Part shown: positions 35,293 to 47,459 of the stretch, piece after piece | Numbering within the stretch: the first letter of the stretch is position 1 | How the letters are laid out: every line of letters begins with the position of its first letter | Source of the DNA: Artemisia argyi | Taxonomy: Eukaryota; Streptophyta; Magnoliopsida; Asterales; Asteraceae | Direction: 5' to 3' | Assembly: GCA_030686995.1 (NCBI GenBank) | Contig: CM060681.1 | Span: forward strand, 163,953,333-164,017,332 | DNA: 64,000 bases | Made by a program: the position numbers and the translations under genes | The notes under the pieces: generated by a model | The model's input: only the letters and a program-made list of their open reading frames with translations | The model's database searches: none | What the model was told of the DNA's origin: nothing

Positions 35293-37375
35293 ACATAAAA
35301 TACGAAAAAGGAAGTATATAGATAACTTACTCGGTGAGATTGTTGATCTTGAAAAACAACTCAAAGAATTTCGTAATATTGTTTACAAAACCGGGGGCTC
35401 TGTCACAACAATTCAGAAATTTACTTTAAAACCGAGACCCGATAAAGGATTTGCACTTGGCGATTTCAAATCAATGTTTCTTCACACAACATTCAAAGAA
35501 AATCCTAAGATTTACAGTATGGACCATATGCTTGATAATACGATTGTGCGTATTGTTGTTTTTGATACTGAGGAAGAGGGAGAACTTGAAGACGAGAGTC
35601 GATCAAAAATGAGTTATGTTCAATATTGGACACCATATGATTATTCACAAGCTTCTCATATTTCTAAATCTTTTGTTCCTCAAAAGGAAGTACCTGAGAA
35701 ATCATGGTATGTCACTGAGTCATATGTTTCATCCTCTAATGCGGCCCCTGTCCAAACTGTAGCACAAATAAATAGTCCTTTACCATCATCGGGTGAAGTT
35801 ACACCTTTACCTAAAAATTGTCGTGTCTTAAAGTATTACAAAACTTTTATGGAAGACATCAAAATTTTGGAGGAAACAATTAAACGTATTCTGAAATAAA
35901 AATTGAAACTTTTCAATCCGCTTACGAGCGAGAAAAGAGAGATATTTTTCAAAAACAAATGTTGCCAATTGTCAAACACCTCCGTCTCTGTGCTACACGT
36001 TGGGAATAGGAACTTCAAAACGAGGTCAAAACAATGATAAACGTTTTCAACTCAACTGAAAATGAGATTTTGGTTCAAAAGCAAAGAAATAGAATGTTAA
36101 AAAAATGATGTTGATTGACTCTTGGAACAAATTCTCAATGCTGATATTTATTCTGTTATCATGAATGATCTCTATAAATCTGGTACTTCTATGCTTGTGG
36201 ATGATCTTTGTGTTGATAATAACTTGTTGAATGTGGAAATTGAGACACTTAAACATGATAATGATATGCTGAGAATTAAGAATGATGATGTGACAAAACA
36301 ATTTTCAAAAGAAATTTGTCTACTCAAACAAAGGCTTGAATGGTGTCAAGCTCAAAGTATTGAAACGGAATTGAAACTTCAAAGTCAAAATAATTCAAAC
36401 TCTTGTCAGCTTTGCAAAAACAATGAGTCTTTAAAAAGTCTGTGTCTCAAATACGAGAAAGAAATTGCGGATTTAAAAATTGAAAACGTCGCATATCAAC
36501 AAAACCACGAAGACATCAAATATTGCAATGGTGTACTTGAGTCAAATATTCAGGATAAGAATCACATCATCATTGATTTGAAAGAGAAAATTAAGATACT
36601 TCAAAAAGGAAAGTTTGTTGACACCACGGTGATAGCACCAGGATTGTATCAATTAGACAAAACTGCTAAAGGAAATTTTGTTCAAAACACTAACGTTGAT
36701 AACTCCACTTCCACAGGACTAGTCTCCACTAATAGCGTTAGCAGACCCAAGCGAAAAAGTAACAAGAAGAATAGGCTCTGGCAACGTATAAGAGGACCAC
36801 TAGAAGCTCAAGAAGTAGAAGATCAACTTAGGAATTTGAATAAAACTCATGTTGCATCCGATTTAGATTCTAATCTGGCAAATTGTAATCAAAATCTAAA
36901 TGTAACGAATGATGAACCTTTGAATGTTTTGAATATTAATGCATCTTGTGTGTTTTGTCGTAAAAGCGTATCATCTGGTGATCATACAAAATGTATAGCT
37001 AATTCTCTTCTTAATCACCATAAGAAACGTAGGACACGCATTCCTTCTAGGCCCACTACTGCCTCTAAGTCTATATTAGGAAAGCTGCCTTCTACGGGTT
37101 CTAATGAAGTTGAAGTTACCCCCATAAGTGCAGAGAACAAATCTAGGAAAATGCCAATTACTAGTGAATTCACCAAAAAGAAAGCAAGAACTAGTTGGAA
37201 TTGGCAACGTTGGTTACAATATAAACCGGACTTTAAATGGATTCCTAAATTGTTGAATACATGTGCTTCTAACCAACAGGGACCCGCACTTTCTTTGGGT
37301 TCCACCCTTACTTCTGTTCCATCCATGTCGTCTTCTTGTGATGCAGGTGGTACAGATTGTTCTCTGGATTGTTGA
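35240..37375 (+). pseudogene. Gag C-terminal coiled-coil extension of element D (broken)
   Basis: Two long frames (35222-35899 and 36122-37375) lie in the same phase, joined through another frame between 35900 and 36110. They read mostly as Glu/Lys/Leu/Ile/Asn coiled coil, with APGLYQLD near 36640 and a basic tract near 36740 (RPKRKSNKKN). Extended coiled-coil Gags are typical of Sireviruses. Lesions: a frameshift near 35240-35290, TAA at 35897, further stops near 36016 and 36106, and a frameshift near 37300. The last part leads into the protease. Confidence 0.8.
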
Positions 37376-38186
37376 TATCAGATGCACCCGACATATGACA
37401 GGCAATCTCAAACTGTTAAACAACTTTGTCTCAAAGTTCATTGGTACTGTCAGATTCGGGAATGATCATTACGCTTTAATCATGGGATATGGTGACTATG
37501 TCAGTGGGAACATTGAAATCAGTCGTGTTTATTATGTGGAAGGCCTAGGACACAACCTTTTCTCTGTTGGTCAATTTTGTGATGGGGATCTAGAAGTTGC
37601 ATTTCGTGAGAAAACTTGTTTCGTTCGTGACTTACAAGGAAACGATCTAATGTCTGGCTCACGTGGTTCTAATCTTTATACAATATCAATGTTAGATATG
37701 ATTGCTACATCTCCGATATGTCTTCTCTCCGAAGCGGAATTGACTAAATCTTGTTTATGGCACAAACGTCTTTCGCACTTGAATTTCAAAACTATGACTG
37801 AACTTGCTCGTCACAAACTTGTTGATGGATTTCCAAGATTCCGTTTTACCAAAGATCACTTATGTTCAACCTATGAACAAGGAAAAAGTACTCGGGCTCA
37901 TTTTCCTTCTAAACCTGAGCACAATACGAATCATGTTTTACAATTGCTTCATATGGATTTGTGTGGACCGATGCGTGTTCAAAGTATCAACGGTAAACGC
38001 TACATACTGGTAATTGTGGATGATTACTCCAGATGGACTTGGGTTTATTTTTTACGAAGTAAAGATCAGGCTCCTTCAATGATCATCACCTTTCTCACTA
38101 AAATTCAAGTTCAGTTACGCAACACGGTACGAATAGTCAGAACTGACAATGGAACAGAATTTAAAAATCAGACACTTCGGTCATAG
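37263..38186 (+). pseudogene. Protease remnant and integrase N-terminal/core of element D
   Basis: At about 37366 the pattern W-I-V-D-I-R-C-T-R-H-M-T-G stands where copia proteases have an Asp-Ser-Gly active site; Ser-Gly is replaced by Ile-Arg. A pre-integrase region follows (GLGHNLFSVGQFCD). The HHCC zinc finger begins LWHKRLSHLNF but its Cys-x-x-Cys reads CSTY, so the last Cys is lost. The core has the first Asp in LLHMDLCGPM and the second in RTDNGTEFKN. A TAG at 38184 stops it just before the Glu-containing part. Confidence 0.9.
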
Positions 38187-39358
38187 TATGAGAAAGTGGG
38201 AATTGAACATCAAACATCTATTCCTAGAAGCCCAGAACAGAATGGAGTTGTTGAAAGACGCAACAGGACGTTAGTAGAAGTTGCTAGAACAATGTTGATT
38301 TATGCTCAATTACCAGATTACTTATGGGCGGAAGCCGTTTCAACCGCATGTTATACCCAAAACCGTTGCATGATCACAAAACGCCATCTCAAAACACCTT
38401 ATCAAATTGTTCACAAAAGAAAACCGAACATCGATTACTTTCATGTATTTGGAGCACTTTGTTATCCAAAAAATGATCGTGATGATTTAGGTAAACTTAA
38501 AGAAAGGCTGACATCGGAGTGTTCGTTGGATACTGTGAAAATTCTAAAGGTTTTCGGATATGGAATTGTCGAACAAGAGAAATTCAAGAAACCATTCACG
38601 CTAATTTTGATGAACTCACACAAATGGCTTCTGAGCAACACAGCTTAGGACCCGAATTCAACCGTCTTAACTCTCCAGACTCTTCGGCTGAACCATTGCC
38701 ACTCAACCGCAAAGAATTGGAAACCTTGTTTGCTCCACTGTTTGATGATACAATTGAATACCGTTCTACTGAAGTCTCACCCAATTCCGCTGCTCAACCT
38801 GATAATATTTCAGTACCTGACTCACCTCAACAAACTACAACAACTGTTGAGAAAGACGGTCCTCCAACTGCATCACCATTTACAGCAGAACAAACTGTTT
38901 CTAACTCCCGACAATCAGCTGAAGATCCTACACCACAATCAGTTCCACAAATAGCAGAGCATGATCCTAATGCGTTCTTTAATCCGTTTGCACCGGCTCC
39001 AACATTTCCTGAAGTAGCTGAGTCGTCCACACGCAATTTGGATCCTGCTAACATGCGAGATTCTTATCAACTACACCCTTCGACACACAAATGGACTCGA
39101 GACCATCCACTAGTTCATATTATTGGCCATTCTGATGCACCTGTAATGACAAGACAACGACTTCACACTGATGGAGAAACTTGTATCTATGCACTCACAG
39201 TTTGTCAAGAAGAACCAAAGAACATTAAAGAAGCAATGACTTATGACAACTGGATTGAATCTATGCAAGAGGAATTTCAGCAGTTCATACGATTAGAAGT
39301 CTGGGAATTAGTTGAAAGACCTGACGGAGTCTTTGTCATCGGGTTAAAATGGATTTGA
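38187..39358 (+). pseudogene. Integrase end, linker and RT start of element D
   Basis: Reads on in frame after the TAG: SPEQNGVVERRNRTLVE carries the catalytic Glu, and FHVFGALCYP follows. A frameshift near 38510 moves the reading to the frame of 38519-39358: FVGYCENSKGFRIWN, then a Ser/Pro/Thr/Glu-rich linker of about 190 residues, then the RT start (WIESMQEEFQQF; KWI). A TGA at 39356 interrupts the conserved KWI-x-KNKLD stretch. Confidence 0.9.
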
Positions 39359-40771
39359 AAAAATAAGCTAGATGCAGAAGGCACTGTCATACGTAACAAA
39401 TCATGCCTGGTAGCGAAAGGATACTCCCAACTAGAAGGACTTGATTTTGCAGAACCCTTTGCTCCAGTGGCTAGACATAAAGCTGTTCGGATCTTTTTGG
39501 CCTATGCTGCACACAGGAACATGGTTGTTTACCAAATGGATGTGAAAATAGCATTTCTTAATGGAGAACTCCGTGAAGAAGTTTATGTAAGCCAACCAGA
39601 CGGCTTCGCTGATCCTGAGCGTCCTAATTACGTTTACCGACTCAAAAAGGCACTCTACGGACTTAAGCAAGCCCCACGGGCGTGGTATGACAAACTGTCC
39701 ACTTTCTTGCTGGCCAATAAATTTTCTAAAGGTTCGGTGGCTCCAACACTATTTACAAAAACCTACGGGGAGGACTTACTTGTTGTTCAAATCTATGTCG
39801 ATGACATTATTTTTGCCTCAACAAAAAGAAGTTACTCTAATGATTTTGCAAAATTAATGAAAGATAATTTTGAAATGTCCATGATGGGTGAACTTTCGTT
39901 CTTTCTAGGACTACAAGTTCATCAATCACCCCGTGGAATTTTTATAAATCAGTCCAAATATGCTCTAGAAATTTTAAAGAAACATGGAATGATGAGTTGT
40001 GATACTTATAATACACCAATGGGCTATACCACAAAACTAGATGCTGACTTACATGGGACACCTGTTGACCCTACCAAATACCGCAGTATGATTGGGTCAC
40101 TCATGTATCTCACAGCTAGTAGACCTGATATAGTATTTGCAGTCTACATGTGCTCTCGTTATCAGTCCAAACCAACTGAAAAACACCTCAGTGAGGTTAA
40201 AAGAATCCTTCGATACATAAAAGGAACCATTAACTTGGGAATCTGGTATCCGAAGGAATTTGGTTTTGAACTAATTGCTTTTTCAGATGCTGATCATGTA
40301 GGATGTTTAGACACACGCAAAAGTACATCTGGTGGATTACAGTTTCTCGGAGATAAACTTGTGTCATGGCAATCAAAGAAGCAGGACTGCACATCACTGT
40401 CGTCAACAGAATCTGAATATGTAGCTATGTCCGCTTGTTGTACTCAAGTCATCTGGATGAGATCACAAATTAAAGATTATGGCTACCTGTTCAACAAGAT
40501 TCCGATCTACTGTGACTCCAAAAGTGCCATTGCTATCTCCTGCAACACAGTTCATCACTGCAAATCCAAACACATTGATCTCCGATATCATTTCATCAAA
40601 GAGCATGTTGAAAAGGGTACCGTTGAATTATATTTTGTTGGAACTGAGTACCAATTGGCGGACTTACTTACCAAATCCTTAGCACCATCAAGGTTTGCTA
40701 GTCTAGTTCACCAAATTGGTATGCGATGTTTGACTCCAGATGATCTGGAAAAGTTTTTAAAACACAATTGA
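39359..40771 (+). pseudogene. Reverse transcriptase and RNase H of element D
   Basis: Open from the TGA at 39356 to a stop at 40769-40771. RT motifs: [29 protein letters not shown] with the first Asp; [13 protein letters not shown]; catalytic YVDD at 39793-39804; [11 protein letters not shown]. RNase [10 protein letters not shown] with the first Asp, [10 protein letters not shown] with Glu, and YCDSKSAIA with another Asp; it ends [14 protein letters not shown]. This 1.4-kb part is undamaged and has all visible catalytic residues, but upstream stops would block its translation as a polyprotein. It converts element RNA to DNA in the particle. Confidence 0.95.
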
Positions 40772-41904
40772 TCGTCAAACATCAAAACTATCTTTGTAAA
40801 TATCTTTCCACAAAAACACAAAAAGAATTTTTGTTCTTTCAAAAAAAAATGCAAGTATATACCACTCTTTTCAACACCATTTTTTGTAAAATGTCTTCAA
40901 TTATTAAAATTATCAAAAACAAGTGTTGAGGGGGAGGAAAAGTATTTCAAAATTTCTCAAAATATTTACTTTATACTTGCATTTTACCAAAAATATTTAT
41001 CTTATGTGATGCCTCAAAAAGTTTTTTCGGGATACTTTCCTTGACCATTATAATAAATTTTAATTTTTAGAGACTTCGGTCTAAGGTCGAGGGGGAGTAA
41101 AATTCCACAAGTTGTTCTTATCTTAAGATATGGTGTAGTTAACAAAAGTTAATATGAGAGTTAGTTAGGCATTAGGATTGAATGTGACATAAGGTTAAGG
41201 GGCCAAAGGTGTCAATATGTGAAACTTTTATTAACCTTGGTCAAAACCAAAATTGACCACTCATTCAATTCACCTGCTAAAAACAGTTACACACATTTAA
41301 TTTTACACCAACCATAATCAACGATTCAAAATCATCCTATTAATCCATCCATTGTTCTTCAAATCTATAAGTACCAATATGTTTTGATCATGTTTCTACA
41401 CTAAGGGTTTTAATTTCATCTTAATCCAACGGCTTAATTTTCCTTAATCGTTAAAATTGCTCTAGGGTTTTGCGTAAAATTGAACCGAGAAAGCTGTTGA
41501 GTTTATAGTTAAATTTGTTAGTGGGAAATGTTCTTAGGATGATACTAAACACGTTTGTGAACTCCAATCATACCCAGAAACTCCAATTGATTGATTTCGA
41601 ATTTAGGGTTCATGCGTGGATTTAGGGGTTCTTGATTTAGGGTGTTTAGAGTCTAATTGTTGATGGGGATTGTGTTCATATATGCCTAGGAACTCAATTG
41701 TGTGGTTTAATTGCTTTAAAAACAACTCAGGATCTTGAATCATGGATTTAGGGTTCGAACACACTAGCAGTTAAGAACTCTCGATTTTGTGGATAATTGT
41801 TGTTATAAATTGGTCCACATGTCCCTTTGCATATGTATATCACTTCCCTATGTCCTAAATCCACCCAGTAACATGTTTGTATCAGATTATGATTAGTGGT
41901 TCAT
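40772..41904 (+). other. Post-pol spacer of element D
   Basis: Noncoding. Contains PPT-like GAGGGGGAG tracts near 40928 and 41089 and poly-A/T runs. No ORF. Confidence 0.6.
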
Positions 41905-41909
41905 ACGAT

Positions 41910-42446
41910 CCTACGCGTAGATAGGATAAAGGCATGTTTACGCGTAAAATTGTGTGTCTTAAGTGTATTGGAATGAATTGAATGAAATATTGATCAGTGG
42001 TTGTGTTTAACACTTTCAGGAATCAAAAGACACAATTTTCAAAGGTGAATTTTCAATAAAGACGATTCTACGCATAAGTTACTCATCCTACGCGTAAAAT
42101 GAAATCTTACGCTTAAGATTCGACACGTATGAAAAACTTATCTTGGATAAGACAATGTTTACGCAAAAGATATTATCTTACGCATAAGTTGTTTCTTACG
42201 CATAAGTTATAAACTTACGCATAAGTCAAAACTTACGCATAAGTTACATCTTACGCATAAGGTTTAATCCTTTGCATAAGCTCCAATCTTACGCTTAAGA
42301 TTAATCCTACGCATAAGATTGAGCCTACGCATAAGATTAATCTTACGCGTAACATATAATGTTATGAATAGATTTTGCTCTTACGCCTAAGTTCATTTCT
42401 TACGCATAAGTAATGTTATGCGTAGGATTTCCAACTTACGCGTAAC
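41910..42446 (+). promoter_or_regulatory. Second YTTACGCATAAG array, upstream of ORF3 (element D)
   Basis: About 20 copies or close variants of the leader motif in 540 bp, including four exact CTTACGCATAAG copies at 42177-42243, and at least one reversed copy (near 42415). It ends 260 bp before the ORF3 start. This placement beside a second ORF suggests an internal promoter or control region. Confidence 0.8.
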
Positions 42447-42705
42447 ATTGCCTAAATTCATGAAATTTGTCTAAGTGTTGTAAAATTTCAAAAGTATAAA
42501 CTCTTGTAATGGTTAACTCATGTTGTGACTAGATTGTAAAATTTGTCTAAGTGTTAACTTCTAAACCACAAGTTTATCATAAAACAACAGTTTATACACA
42601 CAACACCCACTGATCAATTCAAACATCTACATAATCATGTAATTGAATGTCTGAGCTAACAATGTAAATCATTGCTATGTTTGTGTTTGTTTATGTTCAA
42701 TTCAG

Positions 42706-45357
42706 ATGGCACAACATAATGACATTCCATATGGACCAGAACCTGAACCAAAACTGTCATGGGAAGAAACCTTTCCCGAGGATTACTCCAGAAAGATAGG
42801 CAAGAACAACTTAAGAATCAACTTCAACAAAATCACGTGCAATGAATCTTCATGCATTGTAGCAGTGGATGCTCTCCTCTATCACCCGAACAAAATCCTG
42901 TTCACCAAGTCAGCATCAGTGGCCTACTTCTACATACACCAATTTTGTCACACACTTCAGTTAGACCTTGGGGAAGAGTCCTTCACCTGCATGCTTCATA
43001 ACAGACAAGTTATTGTGGACATAGACACTCTTCGAAACGTTCTTGGTTTGCCCGAGCTTGGCCCAGATGAAGAATATGATCCAGTACCTAATGAGGAAGA
43101 GCTGATAGAATGGTTACGGGATATTGGTTACGATGAATCAAAAGAAGTAGTGACAGGACACTCTAGGGTCAACATCAGATTTCTTCCACAACCATGGAGA
43201 ACACTGTACATCCTAATTGCTAAGTCTCTATCTGGCAGAGACACTGGTCACGAACACCCCAAGCTCCAACACCTCAAACTCTTCTGGGCTGTGGCAAACG
43301 TCAAAAAGGTGGATTATGCTAGTATCATTTGGGAAGACCTTGTGTGGCACATACAACACAAGACTACCAATATTCCATTTGTTCGTTTCACCAAATTACT
43401 CATCGAAAGCTTCCTGCGTGAGTATGACGATATTCCACAAAGACTGGATGATGAAGCCAAGCACACTTTCAGAAATGAGGACACTCTCAGACAAATAAAG
43501 AGACTTGACACCAGCACATGTAAACAAGGAAAACCTTTTCCCCCTTGTATCTTGAATGATAAAGTGAAGCTGTGTAAGAATTACAAGTACTACATTCAAG
43601 CACTCAAGGAAGACAAAGTTGGGTTCTTAGACGAAGTCATTCTACCGTCGTGTATGCAAAAGAAAGGGAAGAAAGGTAGCAAGTCTGGGAGCTCTGGTAG
43701 TTCTACCAAGTCTAAACAAAAGAGGGGTACACACAAGTTCAAAATTCCAGTCAAGAAACCTGAAACCATTCCTGAACCCATACAACCACCTTCTCCAAAA
43801 CCGTCTGACTCAGAAACCGAATCCGACGAAGGTCCAATTTATAGGGAAGCCTATGCAAACATCGACAAGAAGGTTAAGCTTGAAGATATTGATGATAGGG
43901 ACATGACTTTCGAAGATTGGGACAAAGACATTGATGAATTTGCTGATAATGCTGAATACCCAACGAATCTCAATCAAAGACCGTTTACTGAAGCAGACAC
44001 AAAATTGGAAGAAGAAAGGATCAGGAAAGAGAAGCTGAAGGAACCAATGACTACTAAACCAGAATCTGCTCACTCAAACATAGGCCTTTCAGTAGAAGAA
44101 GAAAATGAAAGAGCTCTTAAGTTGGGTCTCCTCCACAGCAAGATAGATGCATTCCAAGCAGATCAACCTCCACCTCCTTTGTTTTCTCAAACAAACGAAG
44201 CAGGCGGATCTAGCAGAATTCCTGAGTCTACTACAGGAACCAATGCTGCTTTGATTGTCTACGAAACCCCTACAGTATCACCTACAGAAGTAGATATGCT
44301 TAATGCTTCAGCAACTGGAGAAGAGGAAGAGGAGGACCCTATGGATACTGATGCTCCATATCTTTTGACCATGGAAGAAATGGAACTCAGAGAAAGGGCT
44401 CAAGAAGAAGAGTTAAAGAGAAAGCAAGAAGCTGAAGAGGCTAGGCTTGAGGAGCTAGCACAAGCCAAATTGGAAGAAACTATTCGTATGGAAGAAAGCA
44501 GAAAGGCTGAAGAGGCAGCCAAACTGGCAGAAGATAAGTTATTAAAAGAAGAAGAAGCCAAGCTTTCTGATGATCTTAGGCTTAAGGCAGATGCAGCCAA
44601 ATTAGCAGAAGAATTAAAGCTTAAGGCCGAAGATGACAGACTGGCTGAAGAACAAAGATTGCAAGAGGAAGCAGCCAAAGTTAAGAATGTTGAACAGCCC
44701 GAATCACAAAGAAGAGATGATAAGGACGTAACCACTCACATTGAATCTTCACAATCATCACCTCCAGCATCCGAATCTACCCATGACGAATCAATCAAGA
44801 AACCCGCAAGTACAAAAGCCTCTGCTGCATCCAAGTTGATTAAGAAAGCTTTTAGAAGAGTTCATGATAAGAAGAAAAGCAAATTGGAAGATCGAGTTGA
44901 ATCACTTGCAAGTCAAGTTGCTGAATTGACAAAGCTTAACACAAATGTTCGGGAGCTGCAAGAAAAGGTTGACACCTTCTTAGCTAAGGATGTACAAGAA
45001 AACTTGGAAGCCACATTAGCTGCTCAAGCACATCAGTACATGGAACAACACCTAGTTGCTGAATTAAAAGAGTTGCTGGCACATATGAGAGATGAACTCA
45101 CCAATTTTGCAGAACAAGCAGTCAAGAAAGTGATCAGATCTACCTCATTTACTCTTCGAGCTGACAAATCAACTTTACCACAACCGGGGTTATCAATGGA
45201 CGAATTAGAAACCCAGCTCTTAGACAAATTGGCAAGTAAGTTCACATTGTCACCTGAAGAAGCTAAAGTCCTGGAAGCCTTGAAAGCCAAGATGTCTAAA
45301 GAGACCTGCAGCACTGAGGCCGATAAACTGAAACGTCCAAGAGATGATGAAGATTAG
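42706..45357 (+). CDS. ORF3 of element D, N-terminal part (883 aa, intact)
   Basis: An uninterrupted ORF starting MAQHNDIPYG. Residues 1-330 form a helical domain with alternating aromatic and charged positions (YFYIHQFCHTLQLDLG; TLRNVLGLPEL; RFTKLLIESFL), a distant relative of the ORF3 N-terminus in element B. A basic Lys/Gly/Ser stretch (about 320-345) and a Pro/acidic linker follow. Residues about 560-670 are an unbroken Glu/Lys/Ala/Leu coiled coil, and a second coiled coil lies at about 730-800. No signal peptide, transmembrane segment or enzyme motif is seen, so an envelope role is unlikely. It stays open while the neighbouring pol has about six lesions. DNA/RNA binding or a structural role is possible; function unknown. 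Confidence 0.75.
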   Translation: MAQHNDIPYGPEPEPKLSWEETFPEDYSRKIGKNNLRINFNKITCNESSCIVAVDALLYHPNKILFTKSASVAYFYIHQFCHTLQLDLGEESFTCMLHNRQVIVDIDTLRNVLGLPELGPDEEYDPVPNEEELIEWLRDIGYDESKEVVTGHSRVNIRFLPQPWRTLYILIAKSLSGRDTGHEHPKLQHLKLFWAVANVKKVDYASIIWEDLVWHIQHKTTNIPFVRFTKLLIESFLREYDDIPQRLDDEAKHTFRNEDTLRQIKRLDTSTCKQGKPFPPCILNDKVKLCKNYKYYIQALKEDKVGFLDEVILPSCMQKKGKKGSKSGSSGSSTKSKQKRGTHKFKIPVKKPETIPEPIQPPSPKPSDSETESDEGPIYREAYANIDKKVKLEDIDDRDMTFEDWDKDIDEFADNAEYPTNLNQRPFTEADTKLEEERIRKEKLKEPMTTKPESAHSNIGLSVEEENERALKLGLLHSKIDAFQADQPPPPLFSQTNEAGGSSRIPESTTGTNAALIVYETPTVSPTEVDMLNASATGEEEEEDPMDTDAPYLLTMEEMELRERAQEEELKRKQEAEEARLEELAQAKLEETIRMEESRKAEEAAKLAEDKLLKEEEAKLSDDLRLKADAAKLAEELKLKAEDDRLAEEQRLQEEAAKVKNVEQPESQRRDDKDVTTHIESSQSSPPASESTHDESIKKPASTKASAASKLIKKAFRRVHDKKKSKLEDRVESLASQVAELTKLNTNVRELQEKVDTFLAKDVQENLEATLAAQAHQYMEQHLVAELKELLAHMRDELTNFAEQAVKKVIRSTSFTLRADKSTLPQPGLSMDELETQLLDKLASKFTLSPEEAKVLEALKAKMSKETCSTEADKLKRPRDDED

Positions 45358-46987
45358 GATCCTAACTCTCAGGCAAAGAAACAAAAGCAAGCCGAAGGAC
45401 CCTCATCTCAACCAAAAGAACCGGTCATTCCTCCAACTACAACAACATCTACACAACAACCTAAGGCATCTGGTTCCAGTCCTAAAGCCCATGACCACTT
45501 TGAATAAACAGGCGGAGACGAGATTCCTCAGACCGATGAAGTGCCAGAACCATCATCTACTAAGAAGAAAGAAAGGAAACAAAAACATCATTAGCACAAA
45601 CCGGACACCTCTTCAAAGGGCACAGAACCCAAGAAACCGAAAACCATTCTCAAATGGCTTGACGAAGACGAAACTGCCGATTACTCCTGGTTTGACAAGA
45701 TGATTAATTCGCAACCGCCACTGCAGACGATCAAGAACCTATCGATGGTCGAACAATGGAATACGCTCAGTTGATTCAACATAAGTTTCATATGAAAAAG
45801 ATGAACAATAAAGAGCTACGAAGAATCAAGAATGATGCGTTCAATCTTATGAAAGATCGGTCTACTAACTCCATCGAACTTGAGTATCATCCAGAAAATA
45901 TTGCTCGAGCTATGTCAAGCAATATTGACTGGATCAATCCTGAATCTCATGTCGATCCGGTCACAAGGAAAACAGCACCATACATTACTGACTGGTCCAA
46001 ACCACTGCCTATGATTGGGAAGCCAAAGGAACCCAAGATCCCTTACAAGTTCTTCTTCAACAACGACTTGGAATTTCTTCAACACGGCAGCAAGATTGAG
46101 AAGAAGTACGCCACATCACTTACCTTCCTCCCTGCAGCCAGATACCTCAACAATGCCATCGAAGAAGAAGCCTCTAACTTATTCATCGATAAAGTTGTTG
46201 ACTATGACCGGAACGCACTCTATGGTATACATCATTGGCCAGATAACCGGGCACAATATTATCGAAGCAGCAAACTCAATCAGACGATGGGTAATGTGAC
46301 AAGTGAGTTGAAGATAGTCTCGATTTAGTTCATTTCGACAGTCACTCACTTTGGGTACCCCTTCCTTAGCAAAATAGTACTCAAAAGACTTGATGAAAAA
46401 GAGTACGAGATTTCCGAGTCGGACTTTCCACGATTACTCCTCAACGACATAGAAGATATGTATCTGCTCAAAGTTCAAGGAAAGCTTTGCAACTTACCCA
46501 ACCTATGTAGCTTGCCTTTATCACAGCTCTCGAAATCTTCATCAGACAGATAGTCATCAGAGAAAGAGTAGAAGATCTTCAACTGGGAGTGGAAAGTTAT
46601 CAGAAGAAGCTGAATCTCACCAAACCTAATCTGTTCAACATCCCCAACCTTCAACACCTATCTCAATACTCTTTGATCAGGCATCCGGCATTTGGGTTCA
46701 CATACCGCAGTGTAAACGGTCGTAACTGCTTCATGGCCTATGAAGAAATCCACAAGTTCTGTGATGAAACCCTGAAGTTCGTCAGAGACGGAATCAAAAG
46801 CAGATTAGATGACATTGCACTGGGTAAATCCAAAAGGTGGAATACCGATGAGGCCAGGGAAGCTCGCAGATTCATTACAAGGATTGAGAACCGGTTGAAG
46901 CGTAGGGATCAGTTCAGGAGATTAGAAAGCTATGTTGGAGGCAGACCTGGATTTCCGGTGTTGACATTTCAGAGACCAGAATGGTAG
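45358..46987 (+). pseudogene. ORF3 C-terminal part of element D (broken)
   Basis: The ORF3 frame reads on past TAG (45355), TAA (45505) and TAG (45592) as a Lys/Pro/Ser-rich linker ending in TADYSWFDKMI. After a frameshift near 45755 a globular domain follows (45756-46328: FFFNNDLEFLQHG; YGIHHWPDNRAQYY). It resumes in other frames near 46385-46550 and again at 46589-46987 (GVESYQKKLNLTKP; FRRLESYVGGRPGF). This resembles C-terminal domains of large third ORFs in Asteraceae Sirevirus-like elements (from memory). Whether the 45355 stop is native or a mutation is unclear. Confidence 0.7.
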
Positions 46988-47268
46988 CAAATTTGTAAGA
47001 AATTGATTTTGATTTGTCAAATTACTATTCTTCATAATGGCTTGTGCACGTATTACAGTGCACAACCCGAACTTGTAAAGAAAGGACCCTGAGGTACGCA
47101 TCAGTGCCTCAATCCTAATATAATGAGCGAAAGCTTCTTACCTTTGAGTAGAATTAATCTAATGTTTTATGATTTTTCATAATTCTGCTCAAAAGGACAA
47201 GTATTTCACCTCAATAAGACCTAATCACTTGTTGAGGGGGAGCACTTGTCAAAAACAAAATACTTTGT

Positions 47269-47272
<4 letters not shown>

Positions 47273-47311
<39 letters not shown>

Positions 47312-47320
47312 AAAAAAAAA
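47273..47320 (+). repeat. Poly-A tract
   Basis: 37 A, one G, then 10 A, inside the noncoding 3' region of D. Could be an A-tail of a small insertion, but no duplication was seen. Confidence 0.8.
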
Positions 47321-47459
47321 TCAAAGGTTCTTGGTCAATCTCCCCATAAGACTCAAAAAGACATATTTTAATCTACAAGGATTGTCAAAAAACATCATGT
47401 TATATGCTATTTTTGAGGGGGAGAAAATGAAAAAGTTATTAGAATATAAGTAGTCAAAA

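Noticed and set aside
42706..45357. ORF3 as an envelope glycoprotein
   Set aside because: No signal peptide, transmembrane segment or Cys-rich ectodomain is visible.
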